Source: RGIG8700 sp045648505 (GTDB taxonomy: Bacteria > Bacillota > Clostridia > RGIG6154). From it: a stretch of 34,043 bases of DNA. Below, in pieces: positions 6,484-14,167 of the stretch. Location: positions 1 to 34,043 of the forward strand of contig JAZROD010000050.1 of NCBI GenBank assembly GCA_045648505.1, read 5' to 3'. Numbering within the stretch: the stretch's first letter is position 1; each line of letters opens with the position of its first letter. The notes beneath the pieces are model-generated. The model did not search any database and was not told the DNA's origin. It worked only from the letters and a program-made list of their open reading frames with translations. The translations under genes and the position numbers were made by a program.

Positions 6484-7620
6484 ATGATTAAAGAACAGAC
6501 GATAGAATATAAGATAGTAAGTTTAATAGGATTAGCAGGAGAAATACATACAGAAGAGCTATATAAACTGAAATACGGAAAAGAGTATATAAGAAAAACA
6601 ATAAGTAAGTTAATAACAAAGAAATATATTAAGGCATATAAGTTTGATAATAAGAAATATTTACGATTGACAGTTGCCTGTAAGAGGTATTTGTCAGAAT
6701 ACCATTCAGACAGATTTGCAGATATGTTTAACGGTTCAAACAGAACCAACAAAATACGAACTGAAGAGAACAGACGCACAAGAAACCACAGACTGGGAGA
6801 ACTGTTAATTCTTTTAGACCTTGCAGACATAAAAATATTCTCTGATGAAAAAACTCTCTGGAAAAAGACTCATGGATTTCGTAATGCAGACAAAACAGAC
6901 TTCACAGACTATTCTTCGGATAAAAAAACTGCAGAATTCTATACCTCTGCTGAATTAAAAGCATTAGGTTTTTTTGGAAATGCAAGAACATCAAGAGCAA
7001 TGGGGATTATATATTCTTATCCTGATGTTTTTGTTATATATTACTTTACCGATGAATTCCCAAAACTGGAATACAAAACAGAACATAGTTTTTGTTTTGG
7101 TGCAGGGTATAAAATTCATTTTGATTTGCAATGCGATACTAATTCACGCTCAAAAATAATCTTTATAGGAGACAGTATGAAGATTCTCAATGGAATTCTA
7201 CGGGATAAGAGAAAATCAACAGAGAAAATTCTCAGCATTAATGACTATGATGACAGTGTTATGTTTCTGGATAAGTCTCATTATGGCCCGGCTCAACTTA
7301 AATACTTTATCAACGAAAAGGCCCGAAACGAAATGAAAGAAAACACTTATGATTATTTTGGAGCCAAGGATCCGGGAAGGTTTACGGCACACATACCCGG
7401 ACAAAAGACTGGTGTTGCAGATTGCACCACATGTCATCCAATTGGAATTTCCCTTATCAAATCTCTTAGTGCAGGATTAAGTATTGAGATTGATTATGTA
7501 AATGTAGTATGCTTTGATTTTCAACTGCCATGTATAAAAAAATACATTGGTGATGCCCATAATGTTACATACTATAAATATGATTCAGCAAAAATGCTGG
7601 GTACGGAGGATACGAGATGA
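6484..7620 (+). CDS. Winged-helix protein of the mobile element, Replic_Relax-like
   Basis: A 378-residue protein. The first 75 residues look like a winged helix (IVSLIGLAGEIHTEELYKL ... YIRKTISKLITKKYIKAYKF), a layout seen in replication-relaxation (Replic_Relax) family proteins of Gram-positive plasmids and integrative elements. The remaining 300 residues show no motif I can name, apart from a CTTC pair near residue 313. Assignment to Replic_Relax is by general resemblance and gene position only. The ATG at 6484 has a good GAGGAGG site. The stop overlaps the next start (ATGA, 7617-7620), so it is co-translated with the DUF6017-type gene. A role in copying or nicking the element is plausible but not shown. 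Confidence 0.6.
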   Translation: MIKEQTIEYKIVSLIGLAGEIHTEELYKLKYGKEYIRKTISKLITKKYIKAYKFDNKKYLRLTVACKRYLSEYHSDRFADMFNGSNRTNKIRTEENRRTRNHRLGELLILLDLADIKIFSDEKTLWKKTHGFRNADKTDFTDYSSDKKTAEFYTSAELKALGFFGNARTSRAMGIIYSYPDVFVIYYFTDEFPKLEYKTEHSFCFGAGYKIHFDLQCDTNSRSKIIFIGDSMKILNGILRDKRKSTEKILSINDYDDSVMFLDKSHYGPAQLKYFINEKARNEMKENTYDYFGAKDPGRFTAHIPGQKTGVADCTTCHPIGISLIKSLSAGLSIEIDYVNVVCFDFQLPCIKKYIGDAHNVTYYKYDSAKMLGTEDTR

Positions 7621-8414
7621 AAAAACACACACTAAAAAAAGAGAAGGATTTTGTGCAGATATCAAACAGAATACTGATAAATCCTGATATAAGCCTTAAA
7701 GCAAAAGGAATGCTTTCCCTTATTCTTTCTCTACCTGAAAACTGGGATTTCAGCATAGAAGGAATTGCAAGTAAATGTAAAGAAAGTAAGGAGAGCATCA
7801 GAACTGCATTAAAAGAACTAGAAAAAGCAGGATACATAAAAAGATCAAGAATGCGCTCAGTAGATGGAAAAATAACGAAAATGGAATATGAAATATTTGA
7901 AGAACCATATAAAGATACTCCATCATCTGAAAATCAAGAATTGGACACTCCAAAGAAGGTTACCTTTGACATGGGAAATCCTACAGTAAATAATATTAAA
8001 AATAATAATATAAAAAACAATAATACTAAATCTAATCTATCCATATCACATACTGATTCAGATATAGATAAATATCGAGAGCGTATTAAATATAATATTG
8101 ATTATGACATTCTGGTTGAAAGAGATTATATAAACAAATATATGCTTGATGAAATAATAGAACTTATGACAGAAACAATATGTTCAGAAAAAGAATTAAT
8201 AACTATTTCCGGTAACGCACATTGTACAGAATATGTAAAAAACAAATTTTTAAAAATAGATAGCAGCCATATAGAATACATTCTGGAATGTATGGAGAAT
8301 ACCACAACAAAAATTGGCAATATTAAACAGTATCTCCTGGCAACTATATTCAATGCACCTACCACTATCAACAGTTATTATAATGCTCTCGCAAGGAATA
8401 ATACACACTGTTAA
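7617..8414 (+). CDS. Replication-initiator-like HTH protein with C-terminal DUF6017 domain
   Basis: A 265-residue protein in three parts. Residues 8-85 form a RepA_N/HTH_36-type winged helix (FVQISNRILINPDISLKAKG, then SIEGIASKCKESKESIRTAL and LEKAGYIKRSR). Residues about 120-150 are a low-complexity Asn/Lys/Ser linker. Residues 150-265 are the DUF6017 domain, known from integrative elements of Clostridia (YDILVERDYINKYMLDEIIE, then LKIDSSHIEYILECM and IKQYLLATIFNAP). Such proteins are thought to start or assist replication of the element. It is the last gene of the rightward arm and is followed by a hairpin at 8497-8527. Codon use is A/T-rich like its neighbours in the element. Confidence 0.85.
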   Translation: MKKHTLKKEKDFVQISNRILINPDISLKAKGMLSLILSLPENWDFSIEGIASKCKESKESIRTALKELEKAGYIKRSRMRSVDGKITKMEYEIFEEPYKDTPSSENQELDTPKKVTFDMGNPTVNNIKNNNIKNNNTKSNLSISHTDSDIDKYRERIKYNIDYDILVERDYINKYMLDEIIELMTETICSEKELITISGNAHCTEYVKNKFLKIDSSHIEYILECMENTTTKIGNIKQYLLATIFNAPTTINSYYNALARNNTHC

Positions 8415-8496
8415 ATGAGAAAGATAATTGTTATATTATGGAGCAACAGTTCATATGAGACTATCCCCAAATATGAGTAAAATCTATACAAGACCT

Positions 8497-8527
8497 CCAA
8501 AATGATATATTAAAAATATCATTTTGG
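8497..8527. terminator. Hairpin between convergent genes at the right end of the element
   Basis: CCAAAATGATAT (8497-8508) pairs with ATATCATTTTGG (8516-8527) in a perfect 12-bp stem with a 7-base loop. The T run after it is interrupted. It stands between the rightward DUF6017 gene and the leftward DUF2971 gene and may serve both. A second small dyad, GGATTTT-ACAC-AAAATCC (8526-8543), follows. Confidence 0.6.
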
Positions 8528-8562
8528 ATTTTACACAAAATCCACCGCTTTAAATTTAATAA

Positions 8563-9471
8563 TCATTTCTCATTGTTAGCTTTAAATATTCTTGTATTAT
8601 ATTCTTTACTGTTAATTTTCTCTAATTTGCTATCACAATACCAAAGATACTGCTTATCTATTGCAATGTGCAATCTTTTACGATTAGTGTTTGGATAAAA
8701 ATAAAATTTCACTTTATCATCATCTTCTTGTACTTCTCTTCCTGCAAATTTATCTGACACTGTACACAAAACTCTGATTTCATTTTCATTTTTATAACTA
8801 CTACTCTTATAAAAATACTGTAGTCTATTCAATATAAATACAATAATTTTTTTAGTCATATTATTTAGTTTCTTTGTAGAGTTATAGTTATTTTCTTCTT
8901 TATCTTTTTTGTAACATTTATATAAATTCTTAATTTCAGTTATAAGATGTTGTTTAAGTTTATTAAGTGAATAATCAACGCAATATATTTCTACACAAAC
9001 TTCTTCTGGAGAAAAACATGATTGTAAAATTTCAAATATACTCGAATCAACGCCAAGAACATATCCATCATTGGGAGCATAACGTTCTTTCATATATTTA
9101 GAGTTGCCATCACTTGAAAAACAAAGCACCCATACTTTTCTCATTTCACTTTTGTCAACCTTCAAATTAACAGTACTTAGTAATTTATAGAATTCTTTGC
9201 TAATCAAATTTCTGTTATACAAATGTCCTAATGCCCAATGATACGGCTCTAAAATGTGATAACCTTCATTTTTATCAAGAAACTTATCGCCTCTTGTAAA
9301 CATAAAATCTATTTTATCTCCAACAATCTTTTTTGCACTTTCAGCCTTGGTATAATGATAAAAACATGGATATATAGTCCCTTCTTCACAATAATCATTA
9401 TAACCACACCACTGTAATAATTCCTCTAATGTATTTGTCAATTTGTGTTTTTTCTTAGTATAATTTTCCAT
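8563..9471 (-). CDS. DUF2971-family protein
   Basis: A 302-residue protein. The pattern FYHYTKAESAKKIV near residue 37, followed by an arginine/aspartate-rich loop (FTRGDKFLDKNEGYH), W-x-LCFS (about 132-138) and a late NENEIRVLC strand, is that of DUF2971, a family thought to be related to ADP-ribosyl-transferase-type folds; its function is not settled. No signal peptide. The start has an AGAGAGGAT site. It begins 15 bases after the stop of the araC-type gene and could ride on that transcript, but its base use is distinctly more A/T-rich than that gene's, which suggests that it came with, or next to, the mobile element. It may be a defence or cargo gene; that is conjecture. Confidence 0.65.
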   Translation of the reverse strand: MENYTKKKHKLTNTLEELLQWCGYNDYCEEGTIYPCFYHYTKAESAKKIVGDKIDFMFTRGDKFLDKNEGYHILEPYHWALGHLYNRNLISKEFYKLLSTVNLKVDKSEMRKVWVLCFSSDGNSKYMKERYAPNDGYVLGVDSSIFEILQSCFSPEEVCVEIYCVDYSLNKLKQHLITEIKNLYKCYKKDKEENNYNSTKKLNNMTKKIIVFILNRLQYFYKSSSYKNENEIRVLCTVSDKFAGREVQEDDDKVKFYFYPNTNRKRLHIAIDKQYLWYCDSKLEKINSKEYNTRIFKANNEK

Positions 9472-9486
9472 ATAATCCTCTCTTTA

Positions 9487-10359
9487 TTAAATAATACTTT
9501 TACTATAAGCTGTCGGGGACATACCCACAGCTTTTTTGAATGCTCTGGAGAAAATGTGCACTGAAGAATAACCAAGCATATCTGATATTTCACTTATAGA
9601 ATAATTCTTTTCTCTGATAAGTTTTTTGGCTTCCTTCATTTTCAGGTCCGTATAGTATTCCATAGGACTTTGTCCTGTACTGTCACTAAAAATTTTACAT
9701 ATACGGGTTTTGCCTGACATAAAGTGGGTACATACATCTTTTAGAGTCAAAGGTGAATATATATTATTTTTCATATAATCACAGATAAGCTCACTTAAAG
9801 AATTGTTTGCAAGGCTTCTTGTTTTTTTACTTGGAACGACATTTTCACTTAAATCATTACCTTTTCGTATAAGCTGGATAAGAAACTCTGTGAAATAACA
9901 TTGAAGAAGTTGACTCGAGCCAAAAGCATTTGCATTAAACTTAAGATTTTCTTTATTTTCATAATCATTTGGAACTTTTCCAAGTGCATTTTTTGCCTCT
10001 TCAAGAAAAAGAGAAAGGAGTGTTTTTCCTGTCTTATCAAGAGTAAAGGTTTTGCTTCTAAAAAACTTCATAGCATCGCTTTCACAAGTAAAGGATATAA
10101 CAAGCATATTATTGGGGACACGATTATCTGATACATGAGCATGTATTTCCATAGGCTCATGGAAAATGGCCTGTCCTTGCTCTAAAGTACATCCTACCCC
10201 ATTTGTGATGGCATTAACGCTTCCGCTATCTACATAAACCATCTCCCAGAAATTATGTTTTTCAGGAGCGTGGGAAAAATCTTTTCCGAATTCAAAATAG
10301 TAAATACTGTTAAATCCTGCTATTTCTATTTCATTTTTTATACCTTGAGTTTCAAACAT
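9487..10359 (-). CDS. AraC-family transcriptional regulator of the adjacent sugar operon
   Basis: A 290-residue regulator. Residues 1-140 form a cupin-type ligand-binding domain (HNFWEMVYVDSGSVNAI, QAIFHEPMEIHAH). The last 100 residues form the double HTH domain (LTLKDVCTHFMSGKTRICKI, then YSISEISDMLGYSSVHIFSR and the GMSPTAY end). A frame is open six codons further upstream to a TTG at 10377, but the ATG at 10357-10359 is preferred because a GGAGG site lies 5 bases before it. It is divergent from the PIG-L/PfkB/aldolase/isomerase operon, whose promoter has a good -10 box but no good -35 box, as expected for an activator-dependent promoter. The inducer is probably a sugar handled by that operon (inference). 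Confidence 0.9.
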   Translation of the reverse strand: MFETQGIKNEIEIAGFNSIYYFEFGKDFSHAPEKHNFWEMVYVDSGSVNAITNGVGCTLEQGQAIFHEPMEIHAHVSDNRVPNNMLVISFTCESDAMKFFRSKTFTLDKTGKTLLSLFLEEAKNALGKVPNDYENKENLKFNANAFGSSQLLQCYFTEFLIQLIRKGNDLSENVVPSKKTRSLANNSLSELICDYMKNNIYSPLTLKDVCTHFMSGKTRICKIFSDSTGQSPMEYYTDLKMKEAKKLIREKNYSISEISDMLGYSSVHIFSRAFKKAVGMSPTAYSKSII

Positions 10360-10378
10360 ATAGTCCTCCGCGAACAAA

Positions 10379-10406
10379 ATGATAAATTTTACGAAATCAT
10401 TGTTAA
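10379..10406 (-). promoter_or_regulatory. Promoter of the araC-type gene
   Basis: Minus-strand TTAACA (10401-10406) and TATCAT (10379-10384) with a 16-base spacer, 20 bases before the chosen start codon. Moderate match to consensus. Confidence 0.5.
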
Positions 10407-10428
10407 ATACATATCTGTAACTTAATTG

Positions 10429-10434
10429 TATAAT
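10429..10434 (+). promoter_or_regulatory. -10 box of the PIG-L operon; -35 region weak
   Basis: A perfect TATAAT lies 41 bases upstream of the PIG-L start. No hexamer like TTGACA is found 16-18 bases before it, which fits a promoter that needs an activator. The GGAGGT at 10461-10466 is the ribosome binding site. Confidence 0.55.
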
Positions 10435-10474
10435 AAAAATATGACAAAGTCAATATTAACGGAGGTAATATACT

Positions 10475-11173
10475 ATGAATGTACTTGCAATCGGTTGTCA
10501 TCCTGATGACATTGAAATTTCTTGTTGCGGAACACTTGCAAAATGTGTTAAGCGCGGTGACAAGGTTACCGTATGCCATGTTGCAAACGGTAATATGGGG
10601 CACGAAATCATTAAACCTGACGAACTTCGTGAAATGAGAGCCAAAGAGGCTAAAAAAGCAGGCTCACTTGCAGGCATTGAAGTTGTAAGTCTTGATATCG
10701 GAGATTTACTGCCAAATGGATGCGATATAGCTCAGCGTGACAAGGTTATGGAGTTAATAAGAAAGGTTCAGCCTGACTTTATAATCACTCACAGTCCTAC
10801 AGACTATATGCCTGACCATTTAGCAGTTTCAAAGCTTGTCTTTGATGCATCTTTTGCAGCAAGTGTTCCACAGTACGGAGTTGGAGGAAAATCAGCAGTA
10901 GTTCCTATCTTCTATATGGATAATCTTGCAGGTATGAACTTTAATCCAACAGAATATGTAGATATAACTGATGAAATTGAGCTTAAAATAGAGATGCTTG
11001 AATGTCATGAAAGTCAGCTTAAATGGATGCGTGACCATGACCACATAGATTTTGCAGAATTTGTGCGTACCTGTTCAAGATTTCGCGGACTTCAGTGTGG
11101 TGTTGGCTATGCAGAAGGCTTTACACAAGAGCTTGTATGGCCTAAGGTTGTTGCAAGGAGACTTCTGCCATGA
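10475..11173 (+). CDS. PIG-L (LmbE-like) family zinc deacetylase
   Basis: A 232-residue cytoplasmic enzyme. The zinc and catalytic motif H9-P-D-D12 (AIGCHPDDIE) and the second site D114-H115 (YMPDHLAV) are intact. Family members remove an N-acetyl group from N-acetylglucosamine-type sugars, for example in GlcNAc-PI, mycothiol and bacillithiol precursors, or from diacetylchitobiose. Here the gene heads an operon with a PfkB kinase, a class II aldolase and a sugar-phosphate isomerase-like protein, so the likely task is to deacetylate an N-acetylated hexosamine or derivative before phosphorylation and cleavage. The exact substrate is unknown. It overlaps the kinase gene by 4 bases (ATGA), so translation is coupled. 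Confidence 0.85.
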   Translation: MNVLAIGCHPDDIEISCCGTLAKCVKRGDKVTVCHVANGNMGHEIIKPDELREMRAKEAKKAGSLAGIEVVSLDIGDLLPNGCDIAQRDKVMELIRKVQPDFIITHSPTDYMPDHLAVSKLVFDASFAASVPQYGVGGKSAVVPIFYMDNLAGMNFNPTEYVDITDEIELKIEMLECHESQLKWMRDHDHIDFAEFVRTCSRFRGLQCGVGYAEGFTQELVWPKVVARRLLP

Positions 11174-12117
11174 AGAAAGTTGCATGTGTTGGAATACTTG
11201 TTGCAGATGTAATTGTTGAAACCGTTACTGAATACCCAGAGAAAGGTGTTCTTTCCCCTGTTAATTCAATTACTATGCATAATGGAGGAAACGCAATGAC
11301 TGCATCAATAAATTTAAGAAAGCTTGGTGTTGAGTCTTCTATGGTTGGTATGGTTGGAAATGACACCTTCGGAGATTTTCTTAAAGGCAGATTGAAAGAG
11401 TCGGGAGTTAACACCTCAGGATTAAAAACAAATGAAAAGGTACAGACATCTGCATCTGTTCTTATGATAGATAAACAGGCAGAGCGTTCATTTTTTCACA
11501 CAGTCGGAACAAATGCTGTCTTCTCTGAAAAAGACATTGACTACAGCATTATAGATAGCTGTGATATGGTTTTTGTTACAGGTACTTTTCTTATGGATAC
11601 CTTTGACGGAATTGAAACAATGAACTTTTTGAAAAAATGCAAAGAAATGGGTAAAACAACATTTCTTGATGTATGCTGGGATGCTAAAGGCAAATGGGGT
11701 GAGGTTCTTGATATGTCACTTCCATATATTGATTATCTTATGCCAAGCATTGATGAGGCAATTCATATAGCAGGAAAAGAAGAGCCTGAAGACATTGCGG
11801 ATGTATTTGTTTCAAAGGGTGCAAAAAACATCATTATTAAGCTTGGTTCAAAAGGCAGCTATTTAAGAAAAGAAAATGAAAAATCAGGAAATATCTTCAA
11901 ACCTTACTATATTGAAAATCCTGTTGATACAACAGGTGCGGGAGATAGCTTCTGTTCAGGCTTTTTAGCAGCCTTTGCAAGAGGTGAAAGCCTTGATGAA
12001 TGTATGAAATTTGCAAATGCCACCGGTGCTCACTGCGTAATGGCAAAGGGAGCTACTTCAGGCATTAAAACTTATGAAGAAATTAAAACTTTTATGGAAA
12101 ATGGGGGTAATAATTAA
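11170..12117 (+). CDS. PfkB-family carbohydrate kinase
   Basis: A 315-residue kinase of the ribokinase/PfkB family. It has the N-terminal sugar-binding glycines (HNGGNAMTASINLRKLG, about 37-53) and the signature DTTGAGD (253-259) with the catalytic base D259 and anion hole intact. It phosphorylates a sugar or sugar phosphate with ATP. The neighbouring aldolase needs a 1,6-bisphosphate or 1-phosphate ketose, so this kinase may act as a tagatose- or fructose-6-phosphate-type kinase, or phosphorylate a free sugar first. An AAGGAG site precedes the ATG at 11170. Its stop shares one base with the aldolase start (TAATG). Confidence 0.9.
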   Translation: MKKVACVGILVADVIVETVTEYPEKGVLSPVNSITMHNGGNAMTASINLRKLGVESSMVGMVGNDTFGDFLKGRLKESGVNTSGLKTNEKVQTSASVLMIDKQAERSFFHTVGTNAVFSEKDIDYSIIDSCDMVFVTGTFLMDTFDGIETMNFLKKCKEMGKTTFLDVCWDAKGKWGEVLDMSLPYIDYLMPSIDEAIHIAGKEEPEDIADVFVSKGAKNIIIKLGSKGSYLRKENEKSGNIFKPYYIENPVDTTGAGDSFCSGFLAAFARGESLDECMKFANATGAHCVMAKGATSGIKTYEEIKTFMENGGNN

Positions 12118-13049
12118 TGTTAGTTAATTTAAATGATGTGCTTATCCCGGCAAAGAAAGGTAAATATGCAGTTGGTCTTTTCAATGCTGTTAATATGGAG
12201 CTTGCAAGGGGCATAATAGCTGCTGCAGAAAAAACAGGCTCACCTGTTATTATGGGAACTGCTGAGGTTCTGTTCCCTTACGGTCCTCTTGAAGAGGTTT
12301 CATATTACCTCTTGCCTATGGCAAAAAAAGCAAGAGTACCTGTTGTTATTCACCTTGACCACGGTTTAAAGAAAGAAACCTGTCTTAAGGCTTTAGAACT
12401 GGGATTTTCATCAATTATGTATGACTGTTCAACAGATGATTACGACACAAATGTTAAAAAAGTAAAAGAAATGGCAGAGATTGCTCATTCATTCGGTGCA
12501 ACAATTGAAGGTGAGCTTGGTCATGTTGGTGATAATGAAGGCTCTGCAGAGGGTAATTCCAAGCTTACAGACCCAAGTAAATTCTTCACAGACCCAAAGC
12601 TTGCTAAAGATTATGTTGAAAAGACAAAGGTAGATGCTTTGGCAATTGCTGTCGGTAATGCACACGGAGCATACAAGCTCCCACCAAAGCTTGACTTTGA
12701 AAGAATAAGAACCATAGCAAAAACAGTTGATGTTCCTCTTGTTCTTCACGGCGGTTCAGGTCTTACTGATGATGATTTCAGACAGGCAATTAAAGACGGT
12801 ATCAGCAAGGTAAATATCTTTACAGACATAAACATCGCAGCAGTAAAAGCGGAACTGAGCAGATTTACAGATATGAATAAAGGCATTATAGACCTTATTC
12901 CTGCAGCAGTTGAGGCTGTAAAACAGGAAACAATCTCAAAAATGGAGCTGTTTTCAAGTGTAGGCAAAGTACCTGCAAGCAGTTTACCTGATTACGATAT
13001 TAATAAAATTGTTGAACTTGTTGTAAAAGAAGTTCAAAAGCTAAAATAA
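12117..13049 (+). CDS. Class II (zinc) ketose-bisphosphate aldolase
   Basis: A 310-residue aldolase of the FbaA/GatY/AgaY type. The metal and catalytic residues are all present: D81-H82 (HLDHGL), E133 (EGELGHVG), H183 (GNAHGAYK) and H211 (LVLHGGSGL), plus the late NIFTDI phosphate-binding strand. It splits a ketose 1,6-bisphosphate into dihydroxyacetone phosphate and an aldehyde such as glyceraldehyde 3-phosphate. Together with the PfkB kinase just upstream it would form the lower part of a tagatose- or fructose-type branch. Whether the substrate is fructose- or tagatose-bisphosphate cannot be read from sequence. It lies in the middle of the operon, with 11 bases to the next gene. Confidence 0.92.
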   Translation: MLVNLNDVLIPAKKGKYAVGLFNAVNMELARGIIAAAEKTGSPVIMGTAEVLFPYGPLEEVSYYLLPMAKKARVPVVIHLDHGLKKETCLKALELGFSSIMYDCSTDDYDTNVKKVKEMAEIAHSFGATIEGELGHVGDNEGSAEGNSKLTDPSKFFTDPKLAKDYVEKTKVDALAIAVGNAHGAYKLPPKLDFERIRTIAKTVDVPLVLHGGSGLTDDDFRQAIKDGISKVNIFTDINIAAVKAELSRFTDMNKGIIDLIPAAVEAVKQETISKMELFSSVGKVPASSLPDYDINKIVELVVKEVQKLK

Positions 13050-13060
13050 GGAGAGATATT

Positions 13061-13999
13061 ATGGATTTTTTAAGTACAGTTAAAGGCAGTTTATTAGAAA
13101 GTTTCTACCCAAAGGGATGGGATATGAAAAAAATTGATGAATGCTGTGATAAAGGTGTTGCAAGAGAACCTTTCTGGCACAATGATTTCAATCCTGTTGA
13201 ATGTGAAAACATTTATGAATTTGATACTCTTATGGGACACGAAATTGCTCTTAAAATCAAAGAGGCTCGCGACAGAGGTGAAAAACTTGCAATGATACTT
13301 CCTGTAGGACCTATGGGAATGTATAAATGGGCAACATATTTCCTTAATGAATGGAATGTTAAGTGTGATCATGTTTACACTTTTAATATGGATGAATGGG
13401 CAGATGCTGATGGAAACACACTTCCAAATGACAATCCTGCATCATTTGAATACAGTATGAAACAGGCTTTCTTTGATAAGCTTGGAGAAAATACAATCCC
13501 TCCATCACAAAGAAACTTTGCAACAAAAGAAAACCTTCCTACATATCCTGAAAAGATTGCAAAATTAAAGGCAGAAGGCACAAAACTTCTCCTGGTATTC
13601 GGTATCGGAAGAATGTGCCATATTGCATTCTGGGAACCACAGTTTGCTGATGAATTTTCATCAGTTGAAGAATGGAAGAAACAAAACTACAGAATAGGCG
13701 CTAAACTTCACCCTCTTACCATCGAACAGAACGCTATAACAAGCTTTAAGAGCCGTACAACACTTGTTCCTTGTACTGCAAACACAATCGGACCTGGTCT
13801 TTTCCTTCAGGCTGATTACATTATAGGTGGCTGCGACGGTGCTTTAGGTCGTGGTATGCAGTGGCAAGGTATGAGCTTCCTCACAACGCTCCACTACGGT
13901 CCTGATATGAATATCACATCAACATTTATGCCAACACTTCCTGGCAAGCTTTTCTATCTTAAAGAACTTGCAGGCCCACTTAATGCAGAATGTAACTAA
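13061..13999 (+). CDS. Glucosamine-6-phosphate isomerase/deaminase-like protein with an altered active site
   Basis: A 312-residue protein of the NagB/6-phosphogluconolactonase fold. The NMDEW strand (109-113) supplies D111, the counterpart of the NagB ring-opening aspartate D72. The second motif, GIGRMCHIAFWEP (181-193), aligns with the NagB GxGxDGHIAFNEP block: the histidine (H187) and glutamate (E192) are kept, but the aspartate equivalent to NagB D141 is M185 and the following Gly is Cys. The phosphate-binding loop is also unusual (PVGPMGMYKW in place of the TGxTPxG type). It may isomerise rather than deaminate, or use another substrate. It is longer than NagB (about 266) owing to extensions at its ends. 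It is the last gene of the operon, with a GGAG site and a strong terminator after it. Confidence 0.75.
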   Translation: MDFLSTVKGSLLESFYPKGWDMKKIDECCDKGVAREPFWHNDFNPVECENIYEFDTLMGHEIALKIKEARDRGEKLAMILPVGPMGMYKWATYFLNEWNVKCDHVYTFNMDEWADADGNTLPNDNPASFEYSMKQAFFDKLGENTIPPSQRNFATKENLPTYPEKIAKLKAEGTKLLLVFGIGRMCHIAFWEPQFADEFSSVEEWKKQNYRIGAKLHPLTIEQNAITSFKSRTTLVPCTANTIGPGLFLQADYIIGGCDGALGRGMQWQGMSFLTTLHYGPDMNITSTFMPTLPGKLFYLKELAGPLNAECN

Positions 14000-14003
14000 C
14001 AAC

Positions 14004-14031
14004 AAAGCACGGATGAAAACATCCGTGCTTT
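14004..14031 (+). terminator. Intrinsic terminator of the PIG-L operon
   Basis: AAAGCACGGATG (14004-14015) pairs perfectly with CATCCGTGCTTT (14020-14031) around AAAA, with T's following. It stands 5 bases after the stop codon. Confidence 0.9.
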
Positions 14032-14056
14032 TATACTATCTAAATTTTTAAAAAAA

Positions 14057-14079
14057 TACAGCCTGATAAACAAGCTGTA
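14057..14079 (-). terminator. Intrinsic terminator of the long leftward glycan operon
   Basis: On the minus strand TACAGC (14074-14079) pairs with GCTGTA (14057-14062), followed by seven T. It is about 90 bases after the rhaA stop. Another small dyad (CTTATAAC/GTTATGAG, about 14094-14120) lies closer to the gene. Confidence 0.65.
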
Positions 14080-14167
14080 CTTAAATCATGCACCTTATAA
14101 CATTCTAAAGTTGTTATGAGAAAAAGAAGAGATGAAAATTCTCAAAGGTACACGCATATTATTTAGT

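Larger units (their letters stand above)
2688..8414. mobile_element. Compact integrative element or remnant with a serine recombinase
   Basis: Seven genes form two divergent arms around a shared control region: recombinase, Xre regulator and a broken AlbA_2-type gene leftward; four genes rightward, the last with a replication-like DUF6017 architecture. The outer left limit is probably at the GGTGAGCC/terminator sequences (2568-2805) and the right limit between 8415 and 8562. No matching direct repeat was found at the two ends by eye, and no relaxase, coupling protein or conjugation gene is present. It may be a mobilizable element, a phage-plasmid-like satellite or a decayed larger element. 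Confidence 0.6.

Noticed and set aside
2568..8562. Direct repeats marking attL and attR of the mobile element
   Set aside because: Comparing 2560-2810 with 8415-8562 by eye gave only A/T-rich chance matches (AAAATCC-type); no convincing core repeat.
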